Of a DNA stretch of 64,000 nt, positions 53,025 through 61,777 are shown piece after piece. Numbering within the stretch: the first letter of the stretch is position 1; every line of letters begins with the position of its first letter. Source of the stretch: JABWCE01 sp964617955. Lineage in GTDB: Bacteria > Bacteroidota > Bacteroidia > NS11-12g > UBA9320. The position numbers and the translations under genes were made by a program. Where the stretch lies: the NCBI GenBank assembly GCA_964617955.1, contig CAZTXB010000006.1, positions 122,126 through 186,125 on the forward strand, given 5' to 3'. The notes beneath the pieces are model-generated. The model was not told the DNA's origin, made no database searches, and saw only the letters and a list, made by a program, of their open reading frames with translations.

Positions 53025-53789
53025 CCGTCGGTTAAAACCGACGGCAATGGAGAAGGGGCATGCCATTTTGAGCGTTTTATTTTTTTATAGATGTTGAATA
53101 AGCACTGTGGTTGGTCTGGTATATATTTTTAGCTTGAGAATGAATTACCCAAACTCTGTGAACTTTCTAGATCCGTCGGTTAAAACCGACGGCAATGGAG
53201 AAGGGGCATGCCATTTTGAGCGTTTTATTTTTTTATAGATGTTGAATAAGCACTGTGGTTGGTCTGGTATATATTTTTAGCTTGAGAATGAATTACCCAA
53301 ACTCTGTGAACTTTCTAGATCCGTCGGTTAAAACCGACGGCAATGGAGAAGGGGCATGCCATTTTGAGCGTTTTATTTTTTTATAGATGTTGAATAAGCA
53401 CTGTGGTTGGTCTGGTATATATTTTTAGCTTGAGAATGAATTACCCAAACTCTGTGAACTTTCTAGATCCGTCGGTTAAAACCGACGGCAATGGAGAAGG
53501 GGCATGCCATTTTGAGCGTTTTATTTTTTTATAGATGTTGAATAAGCACTGTGGTTGGTCTGGTATATATTTTTAGCTTGAGAATGAATTACCCAAACTC
53601 TGTGAACTTTCTAGATCCGTCGGTTAAAACCGACGGCAATGGAGAAGGGGCATGCCATTTTGAGCGTTTTATTTTTTTATAGATGTTGAATAAGCACTGT
53701 GGTTGGTCTGGTATATATTTTTAGCTTGAGAATGAATTACCCAAACTCTGTGAATTTTCTAGATCCGTCGGTTAAAACCGACGGCAATG
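53025..53789. repeat. Five 148-bp tandem repeats built on a REP-like palindrome
   Basis: Between pdhC and the TonB-receptor-like gene (gap 52896-53927) the palindrome CCGTCGGTTAAAACCGACGG occurs six times at exactly 148-bp steps (53025, 53173, 53321, 53469, 53617, 53765). The five full units are nearly identical across all 148 bp, and the last copy holds only the palindrome plus CAATG. No protein frame longer than a few codons runs through the unit. The unit contains further palindromes (GCATGC, CTAGAT) but no transposase. Confidence 0.97.
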
Positions 53790-53915
53790 AATGCATGTTT
53801 AGGGCAAATTGAGGAACGATAATTTAGACTTTTACAATTGTTCAAACGGTTTGATTATGGATTGTACTAAATGGACTATAAAATAATTTAAACCCATAAT
53901 TATCCTTCCGGAAGG

Positions 53916-53923
53916 TATCTTTG
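53916..53923 (+). promoter_or_regulatory. Bacteroidota -7 box abutting the GTG start
   Basis: TATCTTTG, exact match, only 4 nt before the GTG at 53928. Either the transcript is nearly leaderless or translation starts at the in-frame TTG 53943. Confidence 0.4.
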
Positions 53924-53927
53924 AAAC

Positions 53928-56804
53928 GTGAGAAAGAAAATTTTGAAAGGCAAAAAATTATTTGGCCTCTGCCCTGTTATTTTAAAATTTTATTGTTTCT
54001 TACTCTTTATTCTCCTTCACTCCCTTTCCAGTTTTGCTCAAACCTTTACCTTGGCAGGGAAAATTGTGGATAGTCAAGGTACGCCTTTGGAAGGAGCGAA
54101 CATCCGACTTCTTAAATCCGACTCGACCTTTATATCAGGAGGGGTAAGTTCAGAGAAGGGCTTTTTTAAATTCGAGCTTTTGGCTCCGCAAAAATATCTG
54201 CTCAAAATAACTTTTGTAGGGTACGATGTCAAGTTTGTGAAGGCCGAAATGATCGATCAAAATGTCTTTCTTCGACAAATTATCCTTGCCGTAAAAGAAA
54301 CCGACATGAAAGGCATCGTGGTGAAGGGCGAAGCCAAGATGGCGGAACAAAAAGGCGATACCACCCAATACAATGCCGGAGCCTTTAAAACCAACCCCGA
54401 TGCCAATGCCGAAGATTTGGTGACCAAATTGCCGGGGGTAAGCAGCGAAGACGGCAAACTCAAATCGGGGGGCGAAGACATCAGACAGGTGCTGGTGGAC
54501 GGCAAACCCTTTTTTGGAGACGACCCTAATGCGGTGCTTAAAAATTTGCCGGCAGAAGTCATTGATAAGATTCAAATTTTTGACCGCAAAAGTGATCAAA
54601 GTCAACTCACCGGTTTTGACGACGGCAACACCTCGAAAACCATAAACATAGTTACCAAAGTCCAGTTTAGAAATGGAATTTTCGGAAAAGTAAATGGCGG
54701 TTATGGCACCGAGCAGCGCTATAAAGCATCGGGCAGTGTCAATTTTTTTAAAGATAAACGGCGTTTTACGGTACTGGCCAACAGCAACAATGTGTACGAA
54801 CAAAATTTTTCATCGGAAGATCTTTTGGGTGTGATGGCCAATAGCTCGGGAGGTGGCCGCCGCTCGGGTGGCTCATCATCGGGCAGTCCGGGCCGAAGCA
54901 GTGGCAGTTCATTGGGAGGGTCCTCCAACAGTGCGCAGAATTTTTTAGTTGATCAAAAAAACGGGATATCGACCACCCAGGCTTTGGGGCTGAACTTTGC
55001 AAACAGCTGGAAAAAAGTGGATTTTTCGGGTAGTTATTTTCTCAACTATAGCGACAACCTCTCCCTTAGCAACCTGCACCGCCTCTTTATCAGAAAAGAA
55101 AACCAGGGCCTTGCCTACGATGAAAACAACAACTCGGTGAGCCAAAATACCAACCACCGTCTCAACTTCAAATACGAGTGGAAAATCAACCCGAAACGCT
55201 CTTTCATTTTTCAGCCTAAAATATCTTGGCAATTGAACGATGGCCGCAGCCAAACCAACGGCTTAAATACCATGGAGAGCCAGCCACTCAGCAGTATTGC
55301 CAACTTGTATAAAACCGGTCTCGAAGGATGGAACGTGAGTGCCCCTCTTTTATACCGTCACTCTTTTTTGAAAAAAGGACGGAGCTTTTCGCTTAATGTT
55401 ACGCCGGGATTTAGCACGAGTAAAGGAAAGAGTGACCTCTATTATGAAAACCTCATTTTTGGAGATACCAGTTCGGGCAAGCCCATTGTACAAGCCTCGG
55501 ATTTGTACAAACCCGGCTTGCAATTTGCCGGCACCCTGGCCTATACCGAACCCATCGACAGCAATAGCCAGCTGCTTTTCTCCTACACGCAATTCTACAA
55601 TCGTTTCGATTCGAAAAAGCAAACATGGAACACCCTTGATCCGAGCAATGCTTTTTTGGATTCCTCGCTTTCCAATACTTTTAACACCAATTACTTTTCA
55701 CAGTCGCTTGGCCTGGGTTACAAATTCAGAAACACCCTATGGAATGCCAACGGCGGCCTCAATTTCCAAAAAGCCGATTTGAAAAATATTCAGCAATTCC
55801 CCTCCGATTTTAACCTGCATAAAACTTTCTTTAGCATTTTACCCAATGCTTCCTTTCAATACAAGTTTAACGCACAACAAAATATCAAACTCAACTACAA
55901 CAGCAGCAACAACGCCCCTTCGGCCGATCAGCTGCAGGAGGTGATTAACAATAAAAACCCCCTGATACTCAGCACCGGAAATCCGAAATTGAAACAAGAT
56001 TTTCAAAACAATGTTTACCTGCGCTTCAGCTCCATCAACACCACAAAAAATACCGTATTCTTCGCACTTTTGGCCGGATCGCTGGCCAAGAATTATATCG
56101 TGAACAGCACCTTTATTGCCCGGGCCGATACGTTTCTCACCCCAAGCATACTCCTGGCCAGAGGCTCTCAAATTGCGCAACCCATCAATATGGATGGCTA
56201 CTACACTGTGCGGTCATTTGTCAACTATTCCTTCCCTTTGTCGCGAATCCAATCCAAATTAAACCTTAACATGAGCGGCTCTGTGAACCGAACCCCGGCC
56301 CTCATCAACCAACAAAACAATTTTGCCAATACTTCCACCGCCGGTGTTGGGGTTTCGCTCACCAGCAATATCAGCACCGAATGGGATTTTACCCTCTCCA
56401 CCAACACTTCTTATAGCATCATTAGCAATACCCTGCAAAAGCAGTTGAACAGTGAATTTCTGAACCAAAATACCCGCTTCAAAATACAGGCCAATCCCTG
56501 GAAAGGACTGGTGTTGCAGAGCGATATAAGCCATCAGTTTTACAGCGGACTCTCGGCCAACTTTAACCAGAACTTTTTGCTTTGGAACGCTGGTCTGGGC
56601 TACAAATTTTTAAAAAACAAACACGCCGAACTTAGGCTCATCGTATACGACCTTATGAAACAAAACAACAGCATAAGCCGCAACACAGCCGAAACCTATT
56701 ATGAAGATGTGCAAACCACTGTTTTGCAGCGCTATTTTATGATGACTTTTACCTATAATCTTCGTCTTTTTAAGAATTCACGGCCTGGGCATTCGACGCC
56801 ATAA
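53928..56804 (+). CDS. TonB receptor-like outer-membrane barrel (OMP_b-brl_3 type)
   Basis: 958 residues, signal peptide (FYCFLLFILLHSLSSFAQ), CarboxypepD-reg-like domain (FTLAGKIVDSQGTPLEGANIRLLKSDSTFISGGVSSEKGFFKFEL, ~38-125), plug-like section (GDTTQYNAGAFKTNPDANAEDLVTKLPGVSSEDGKLKSGGEDIRQVLVDGKPFFGDDP, ~145-215), then a barrel of ~700 residues ending in VLQRYFMMTFTYNLRLF. A Gly/Ser-rich stretch lies near 310-330. No TonB box is obvious. Starts at GTG; TTG 53943 is an alternative. Role in substrate uptake or export unclear; it is isolated from a SusD partner. Confidence 0.85.
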   Translation: MRKKILKGKKLFGLCPVILKFYCFLLFILLHSLSSFAQTFTLAGKIVDSQGTPLEGANIRLLKSDSTFISGGVSSEKGFFKFELLAPQKYLLKITFVGYDVKFVKAEMIDQNVFLRQIILAVKETDMKGIVVKGEAKMAEQKGDTTQYNAGAFKTNPDANAEDLVTKLPGVSSEDGKLKSGGEDIRQVLVDGKPFFGDDPNAVLKNLPAEVIDKIQIFDRKSDQSQLTGFDDGNTSKTINIVTKVQFRNGIFGKVNGGYGTEQRYKASGSVNFFKDKRRFTVLANSNNVYEQNFSSEDLLGVMANSSGGGRRSGGSSSGSPGRSSGSSLGGSSNSAQNFLVDQKNGISTTQALGLNFANSWKKVDFSGSYFLNYSDNLSLSNLHRLFIRKENQGLAYDENNNSVSQNTNHRLNFKYEWKINPKRSFIFQPKISWQLNDGRSQTNGLNTMESQPLSSIANLYKTGLEGWNVSAPLLYRHSFLKKGRSFSLNVTPGFSTSKGKSDLYYENLIFGDTSSGKPIVQASDLYKPGLQFAGTLAYTEPIDSNSQLLFSYTQFYNRFDSKKQTWNTLDPSNAFLDSSLSNTFNTNYFSQSLGLGYKFRNTLWNANGGLNFQKADLKNIQQFPSDFNLHKTFFSILPNASFQYKFNAQQNIKLNYNSSNNAPSADQLQEVINNKNPLILSTGNPKLKQDFQNNVYLRFSSINTTKNTVFFALLAGSLAKNYIVNSTFIARADTFLTPSILLARGSQIAQPINMDGYYTVRSFVNYSFPLSRIQSKLNLNMSGSVNRTPALINQQNNFANTSTAGVGVSLTSNISTEWDFTLSTNTSYSIISNTLQKQLNSEFLNQNTRFKIQANPWKGLVLQSDISHQFYSGLSANFNQNFLLWNAGLGYKFLKNKHAELRLIVYDLMKQNNSISRNTAETYYEDVQTTVLQRYFMMTFTYNLRLFKNSRPGHSTP

Positions 56805-56868
56805 TTAATTGGCCCATCGGGTTAGGCTCTCCCTTTGAATTTTTGGAGCAGACCCCAAATAATTTTTA

Positions 56869-56876
56869 TATTTTTG
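56869..56876 (+). promoter_or_regulatory. Bacteroidota -7 promoter box
   Basis: TATTTTTG, exact match, 22 nt before the ATG of the tyrosine recombinase (56899); a TTTG lies 23 nt further upstream (56842-56845). Suggests the recombinase has its own promoter. Confidence 0.5.
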
Positions 56877-56898
56877 TTTAAATATAACTGAATTTTTT

Positions 56899-58011
56899 AT
56901 GAAAACACTAAAACTTGACTTCACACAGCATAGGGGTATGCCGGTAATTTTGATTATGTTTAGTGCTGATACTGAACTTATAAGAATGGTAAGACTCCTC
57001 AAAACAAGCCGATGGAGTAAAACTTTGCGCTGTTGGTACGTTCCCTATAATGACAACGCCTTATCAGAAATTAAAGCAAAATTAGGCCCATTATGCCCTA
57101 TAGAGGATGGCCCGGTGCATGAGAAGTTGCTGTTAGAGGATATAAATAGAAAGCAAGTTGCGTATATAAATGGCTCCGCTAAATTAAAAATTGAACTTTT
57201 TGAAAAATGGATGCAATCGCGACGTTACAGTCTGAACACGATTAAAACCTATACCGATGCTTTAAAAACATTTTTAAAGTACCATTACCAAAAACCCATA
57301 GAAGCTATCACCCATCAAGATATTATAGAATTCAATACCGGATATATTCTTAAACACAATCTTTCATCCTCTTACCAAAATCAGGTGGTAAATGCTATAA
57401 AATTATTTTTCAGGCAAATAGAAAACCGGGTAATTAATGTTGAATTGATACACCGGCCCAAGCGGGCAAAATTACTTCCTAATGTTTTGAGCAAAGAAGA
57501 GGTGAAAGCCATATTAGGTGCTCCAAGGAACATCAAGCATAGAGTGATGTTGAGTTTAATTTATGCATGCGGTTTACGCCGGAGCGAATTACTCAATTTA
57601 TTACCGGAGGATATTAACTCGATGCGAAACCTTATCATCATAAGGCAATCAAAGGGCAAAAAGGATAGAATTGCTCCTATAAGTTTTAAGCTCATTGAAA
57701 TGTTAAGGGAATATTATTCCGTATTTAAACCCAAAAAATGGCTATTTGAGGGTCAGAAAAGCGGCACTCAATACTCAGAAAAAAGTTTGCAAAATGTATT
57801 AAAACAAAGCTTACACAAAGTTAATATTAACAAGCCGGTTACGTTACATTGGTTAAGGCATAGCTATGCCACCCACCTGTTGGAAAGTGGCACCGATTTA
57901 CGCCTGATTCAAGAATTGCTAGGGCATAACAGTAGCAAGACTACTGAGATTTACACCCATGTAAGCACTAAAAGTTTACAAAATATAAAATCTCCATTTG
58001 ACGATTTGTAA
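56899..58011 (+). CDS. Tyrosine recombinase/integrase
   Basis: 370 residues. An N-terminal ~90-residue extension (RWSKTLRCWYVPYND) precedes a SAM-like core-binding domain (FEKWMQSRRYSLNTIKTYTDALKTFLKYH, ~93-190) and the catalytic domain with Arg in YACGLRRSELLNL, Lys in QSKGKKDRIAPI, HWLRHSYATHLLESG (HxxR) and the nucleophile region LLGHNSSKTTEIYTHVS (Tyr). All catalytic residues are present. The end TKSLQNIKSPFDDL resembles IntI-type integrases, but the extra IntI-specific helix between patches is not seen. It lies directly left of the defence operon and points the same way. Confidence 0.93.
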   Translation: MKTLKLDFTQHRGMPVILIMFSADTELIRMVRLLKTSRWSKTLRCWYVPYNDNALSEIKAKLGPLCPIEDGPVHEKLLLEDINRKQVAYINGSAKLKIELFEKWMQSRRYSLNTIKTYTDALKTFLKYHYQKPIEAITHQDIIEFNTGYILKHNLSSSYQNQVVNAIKLFFRQIENRVINVELIHRPKRAKLLPNVLSKEEVKAILGAPRNIKHRVMLSLIYACGLRRSELLNLLPEDINSMRNLIIIRQSKGKKDRIAPISFKLIEMLREYYSVFKPKKWLFEGQKSGTQYSEKSLQNVLKQSLHKVNINKPVTLHWLRHSYATHLLESGTDLRLIQELLGHNSSKTTEIYTHVSTKSLQNIKSPFDDL

Positions 58012-58105
58012 AAAAAAAGTAGCTTTGTTCAAAAGGATGACATTTACTAGACCTATCTACCTATATTTGGGTGATTATGGATCATTTTATGAGACCTATA
58101 TGCTA

Positions 58106-58220
58106 GTTATGCCTCATTGTAAAAAGACAGCCAACCGCACATTTTAGCACATTTGGTTTTGCCCGACACGACAGCCGACCCTTCGCAAAACCAAAAGAGC
58201 TAAAATTTTCCCACCGCACC
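58106..58220 (+). other. Structured cassette-end element, left copy (possible recombination site)
   Basis: Within the 300-nt gap between recombinase and XRE gene. GTTATGCCT (58106-58114), then an imperfect inverted repeat: outer stem ATTTTAGC/GCTAAAAT (58141-58148, 58199-58206), internal loop ACA/AGA, inner 11-bp stem TTTGGTTTTGC/GCAAAACCAAA (58152-58162, 58185-58195), 22-nt loop, followed by CCCACCGCACC (58210-58220). Stem sequences differ from, but the plan matches, the right-end element at 63823-63897. AGACCTAT occurs twice just upstream (58049, 58092). Confidence 0.6.
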
Positions 58221-58249
58221 CAAACTGTGAATAATTTATCGACAACTAC

Positions 58250-58295
58250 TTGACAGCGGAAGAATAATTTTGGTTACATTTGACACATATTGACA
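58250..58295 (+). promoter_or_regulatory. Promoter and candidate operator of the XRE-DpnII operon
   Basis: A -33-like TTGACA (58250-58255), then an exact -7 box TACATTTG (58275-58282), 29 nt before the ATG at 58312. TTGACA recurs at 58280 and 58290 (10-bp step, one helical turn) inside ATTTG-N11-CAAAT (58278-58298), overlapping the -7 box: a plausible autoregulatory operator for the XRE protein. Repressor binding is inferred. Confidence 0.5.
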
Positions 58296-58311
58296 AATCA
58301 AACTTTGTACA

Positions 58312-58602
58312 ATGAATTCACTAGGAGAAAAAATAAGAGCTTTACGGGAATCTAAAGGCATACTCCTTAGACAAGTTGCTGCATATCTCGAAATTGACAC
58401 AGCTTTAATTAGCAAAATTGAAAGAGGAGAAAGAAGGTTAACAAGAGAACAAGTAATCAAACTTGCAAATTATTACAGTGTAACAGACGAAGAGTTGCTT
58501 ACTCTTTGGCTTAGCGACAAAGTTCTGGACACAATAGACAGCGATCCATTCGCAATGCAGGGATTAAACAAAGCAAAAACCATTTTAAAGACTTTAATAT
58601 GA
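58312..58602 (+). CDS. XRE-family HTH regulator (R-M controller type)
   Basis: 96 residues. N-terminal HTH: SLGEKIRALRESKGILLRQVAAYLEIDTALISKIERGERRLTREQVIKLANYY, then a short C-terminal helix (LWLSDKVLDTIDSDPFAMQGLNKAKTILKTLI). The size and position in front of a methylase match controller (C) proteins of restriction-modification operons. Its TGA overlaps the methylase ATG (ATGA), so the two are translationally coupled. It likely senses its own level at the TTGACA boxes upstream. Confidence 0.88.
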   Translation: MNSLGEKIRALRESKGILLRQVAAYLEIDTALISKIERGERRLTREQVIKLANYYSVTDEELLTLWLSDKVLDTIDSDPFAMQGLNKAKTILKTLI

Positions 58603-59519
58603 CAGACAAAATAGCAAAGCCATTTTTAAAATGGGCAGGTGGAAAAACCCAACTCATAACGGAAATAGAAAAGTCATTACATTATGAAACCACCAATAAG
58701 AATTTCACATACATAGAGCCATTTGTTGGAAGTGGTGCTGTTCTATTTTGGATGCTTAATAACTTTCCAAACCTAAAAAAAGCTGTTATTAACGACATTA
58801 ACGAAGACCTAATCAACACATATAGAACAATAGCTTCAAGACCCAAAGAACTGATTTCGATTCTTCAAGTTTTACAAAACGAATTCCACGGACTTGAGGG
58901 GAAAGACGAACAAAAAAAAGAATACTACTACCAAAAAAGAGAATTGTACAATACAAGAAAAGAAGAACAAAGCGGACAAGCCGCTTTGTTTATTTTTCTC
59001 AATCGTACTTGCTTCAATGGACTTTATCGTGTCAACAAAAACAACGGCTATAACGTTCCAATGGGGAGTTATAAAAAACCAACCATTTGTGATGATAAAA
59101 ACATCTTAGCTGTAAGCAATGCTTTGCAAAAAGTTGAAATTCTTTGTGGTGATTACGAAAAGACATTAAATGTGGCGACAACAAATTCATTTTTCTATTT
59201 CGATCCGCCATACAAGCCATTGAGTAATACTTCTAGTTTTAATTCATATGCGAAAGATGAATTCAATGATGAGGAACAAATAAGACTTAGAAATTTTTGC
59301 TCAAACCTTGAAAAGCAAGGGTACAAATGGATGTTAAGCAATTCAGATGTAAAAGGGAAAGATACAAACGACAATTTCTTTGATGAAATTTATTCTGAAT
59401 TTTTAATATCAAGAGTAAAGGCAAGAAGAAGCATAAATGCTAATCCCGAAAAAAGAGGAGAATTAAAAGAACTATTAATTACAAATTATAACTATGAACA
59501 AGCTTTGCAACCTGCTTAA
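58599..59519 (+). CDS. dpnM: Dam/DpnM-type DNA adenine-N6 methyltransferase
   Basis: 306 residues, alpha-class methylase. FLKWAGGKTQLI (motif X), IEPFVGSGAVLFWML (SAM motif I), a target-recognition middle (LFIFLNRTCFNGLYRVNKNNGYNVPMGSYKKP) and FYFDPPYKPLS (motif IV DPPY). Strong likeness to DpnM and Dam, so GATC is the expected target, protecting host DNA from the DpnII enzyme encoded next. Overlaps the endonuclease gene by 26 nt. DNA of the operon is clearly A/T-richer than the chromosome. Confidence 0.93.
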   Translation: MTDKIAKPFLKWAGGKTQLITEIEKSLHYETTNKNFTYIEPFVGSGAVLFWMLNNFPNLKKAVINDINEDLINTYRTIASRPKELISILQVLQNEFHGLEGKDEQKKEYYYQKRELYNTRKEEQSGQAALFIFLNRTCFNGLYRVNKNNGYNVPMGSYKKPTICDDKNILAVSNALQKVEILCGDYEKTLNVATTNSFFYFDPPYKPLSNTSSFNSYAKDEFNDEEQIRLRNFCSNLEKQGYKWMLSNSDVKGKDTNDNFFDEIYSEFLISRVKARRSINANPEKRGELKELLITNYNYEQALQPA

Positions 59520-60393
59520 TCTACAAAATGAAGATTTGCTTTTCGATAAAATAACGCAAAGCTTTAAAGAGAAAATTACAAAATGGGATTACTTCGTTAA
59601 TTGGGCTAAAGTATTTAGTAATATAGAACCGATTGAAAAGGAATTGAACTTATTAAATTTCCTGATTGGCAAAGAAGATATTGAAACGGAAGCGTTTAAT
59701 TTGATCAAACAATATCCTCAAGTTATAAAAGCCTTCCCTACCCTTATTGCAATTCGTGAAAAATCAATTGACATTTTAATTGACACCAAAAATTTTATTT
59801 ACAAGAAGTATTCGTTTACAAAAGGAAAACTTACAGATGAAGAATGCAAAGAATTAGCATATTTCGTTGTAAATTCTGGAATTGGGGAAATACTAAAAGA
59901 TAAAAAAGTTAAGAACCTAGTTGACTACGCAACTGGCGTTGAAGTTGGTTTAGATAGTAACGGCAGAAAAAACAGAGGTGGTACACTTATGGAAGGTTTA
60001 GTTGAAGAATTTGTATCTGATACCTGCCAAAACTTAGGCCTGAAATATATGGCCCAAGCAAATGCAAAAAAGATAAAAGCAGAGTGGAATATTGATATTG
60101 TAGTAGATAAATCGTCAAGAAATTTAGATTTTGCAATTAATAAAAATGGCAAGCTATTTTTTATTGAATGTAATTTTTATGGAGGTGGTGGTTCAAAGCT
60201 AAAATCGACAGCAACAGAATATATAGAGATGAATCGTTACTGGAACAATCAAGGCATTGAATTTATTTGGATTACAGATGGTGCTGGTTGGAAATCTACT
60301 TTAAAGCCTTTAAGAGAATATTTCGACAAGGCAGATTATTTATTGAATTTAGAAATGTTGAAAGACAACACTCTTAATAAAATATTTGAATAG
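59494..60393 (+). CDS. dpnB: DpnII-family type II restriction endonuclease
   Basis: 299 residues, close to the 288 of DpnII. Family landmarks: FKEKITKWDYFVNWAKVF, KAFPTLIAIREK, LVDYATGVEVGLDSNGRKNRGGTLMEGLVEEF, NIDIVVDKSSRNLDFAINKNGKLFFIECNFYGGGGSKLKSTA and FIWITDGAGW. The DxFx..ECNF stretch supplies the metal-binding PD-(D/E)xK-like site (acidic residues plus IECNF in place of ExK). Expected to cut unmethylated GATC. Starts inside dpnM and ends 1 nt before the reverse transcriptase ATG. Confidence 0.93.
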   Translation: MNKLCNLLNLQNEDLLFDKITQSFKEKITKWDYFVNWAKVFSNIEPIEKELNLLNFLIGKEDIETEAFNLIKQYPQVIKAFPTLIAIREKSIDILIDTKNFIYKKYSFTKGKLTDEECKELAYFVVNSGIGEILKDKKVKNLVDYATGVEVGLDSNGRKNRGGTLMEGLVEEFVSDTCQNLGLKYMAQANAKKIKAEWNIDIVVDKSSRNLDFAINKNGKLFFIECNFYGGGGSKLKSTATEYIEMNRYWNNQGIEFIWITDGAGWKSTLKPLREYFDKADYLLNLEMLKDNTLNKIFE

Positions 60394-60394
60394 G

Positions 60395-61777
60395 ATGGAA
60401 ATTAAGAGCGGGTTTGATTCAAATTATTACGATTACATCTTCAAAAACAAGATTGTTAAAAACAATTCAAAAGGAATTGATAAAAAGTCGTTTAAATTCT
60501 ATTCAACAAAAGAGGAAAGAGAAAAACTATACAGTGCTATAAATAAAAAAGTACAAGACAAAGAATATAAATTTAGTCCATATTTAGAGCTATTGCGTGT
60601 AAAAAAAAGAAATACTTCACCTCGGATGATTTCAATCCCAACGATAAGGGATAAAATAGTATTAACAACTTTAAAATCTATTCTTCACGATTTATTTCCA
60701 GAGAATATTAACAAGGAACAGCCCAATAGTTATATAAATAAGATTAAAAACTATATAGGAGCAAACTCTAACAAAGAATTATATTTCATCAAAGTTGATA
60801 TTAGTCAATTCTATGATAATATTAAATGGGATAAGCTTAAGAAAAAATTATCGCAAAGGATTACGAATAAATACCACCTAAGGCTAATTATGGAGGGTAT
60901 TAAAACACCTACTGTCCCAGCAAATTATCATAAAGAAGATTTACATAGGTATATTCTGAAAAAAGGAGTTCCACAAGGTTTGCCGATTTCAAATATTCTA
61001 GCTCAATTATACATTCAGGAGCTAGACACTTACTGTATAAAAACATTTCAAAGTAATAGTCTATATTTAAGGTATGTTGATGATATTCTTATCTTAACTA
61101 ACAACGAATCGATTAATCATATTGAAATAATCGAAAGCCAGTTAAAAGAATTAGGACTTAAGCTAAATAAAGATAAAACAAGTCAAGGAAAACTTTCTGG
61201 GGAATTTGATTTTTTAGGGTACTTAATTTCAAATAACAAAGTAACTATTGGAAAGAGAACAATTGAAAACCAAATCAATAAAATAGCTGGAAAAATAACT
61301 TGGTTAAAAAAAGGAATTGAAAATGAAAGTGCTCGACCATATAAATACAAAGATGACACCAAAGGTTTTGCTAGACAATTTATAAAAGAGGTAAACCAAA
61401 TAATAACAGGTTCAAAAAGTAGTAAAAAAAGCTATGGTTGGTTATTTTATTATTTAGAAATTGATGATTTATCAGTTTTGTATAAAATGGATAAGGTAAT
61501 CTCAAGCTTAATAAAAGATATACCATATTTTAAGAATAAAGTACCTAAGAATCTTAAAAAGACATCTAGAGCCTTTGCCGAAATAAAATATAATAACGGA
61601 GGTAATTATATAAATGATTTTGACAAGATTAAAACTCAATCCCAAATGAAAAAATATCTCTCAGAAGCAGCTGCGTTGGATGAGAAAAAAGAATATACCA
61701 ATGAAGAGATAGAACTAGCATTTATTAATCATCGTGAAAAATTATTGAAGCACTTAAATGAAAACATCGTATATTAG
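60395..61777 (+). CDS. Reverse transcriptase nested in the DpnII operon
   Basis: 460 residues from ATG 60395, 1 nt after dpnB (an in-frame TTG at 60386 lies inside dpnB). RT motifs in order: RVKKRNTSPRMISIPTIRDKIV (RT1), YFIKVDISQFYDNIKWDKL (RT3, catalytic Asp135), GVPQGLPISNILAQLYI (RT4), LYLRYVDDILIL (RT5, YVDD at ~227-230), ELGLKLNKDKT (RT6) and DFLGYLIS (RT7). Followed by ~180 residues of helical thumb-like sequence. No maturase/En domain and no retron NAxxH/VTG motifs. It fits the Abi/UG/DRT-type defence RTs broadly. Its neighbour is a SLATT effector, not another RT. Confidence 0.93.
   Translation: MEIKSGFDSNYYDYIFKNKIVKNNSKGIDKKSFKFYSTKEEREKLYSAINKKVQDKEYKFSPYLELLRVKKRNTSPRMISIPTIRDKIVLTTLKSILHDLFPENINKEQPNSYINKIKNYIGANSNKELYFIKVDISQFYDNIKWDKLKKKLSQRITNKYHLRLIMEGIKTPTVPANYHKEDLHRYILKKGVPQGLPISNILAQLYIQELDTYCIKTFQSNSLYLRYVDDILILTNNESINHIEIIESQLKELGLKLNKDKTSQGKLSGEFDFLGYLISNNKVTIGKRTIENQINKIAGKITWLKKGIENESARPYKYKDDTKGFARQFIKEVNQIITGSKSSKKSYGWLFYYLEIDDLSVLYKMDKVISSLIKDIPYFKNKVPKNLKKTSRAFAEIKYNNGGNYINDFDKIKTQSQMKKYLSEAAALDEKKEYTNEEIELAFINHREKLLKHLNENIVY

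Noticed and set aside
53025..53789. CRISPR array
   Set aside because: The units are continuous identical 148-bp repeats; there are no unique spacers and no cas genes.
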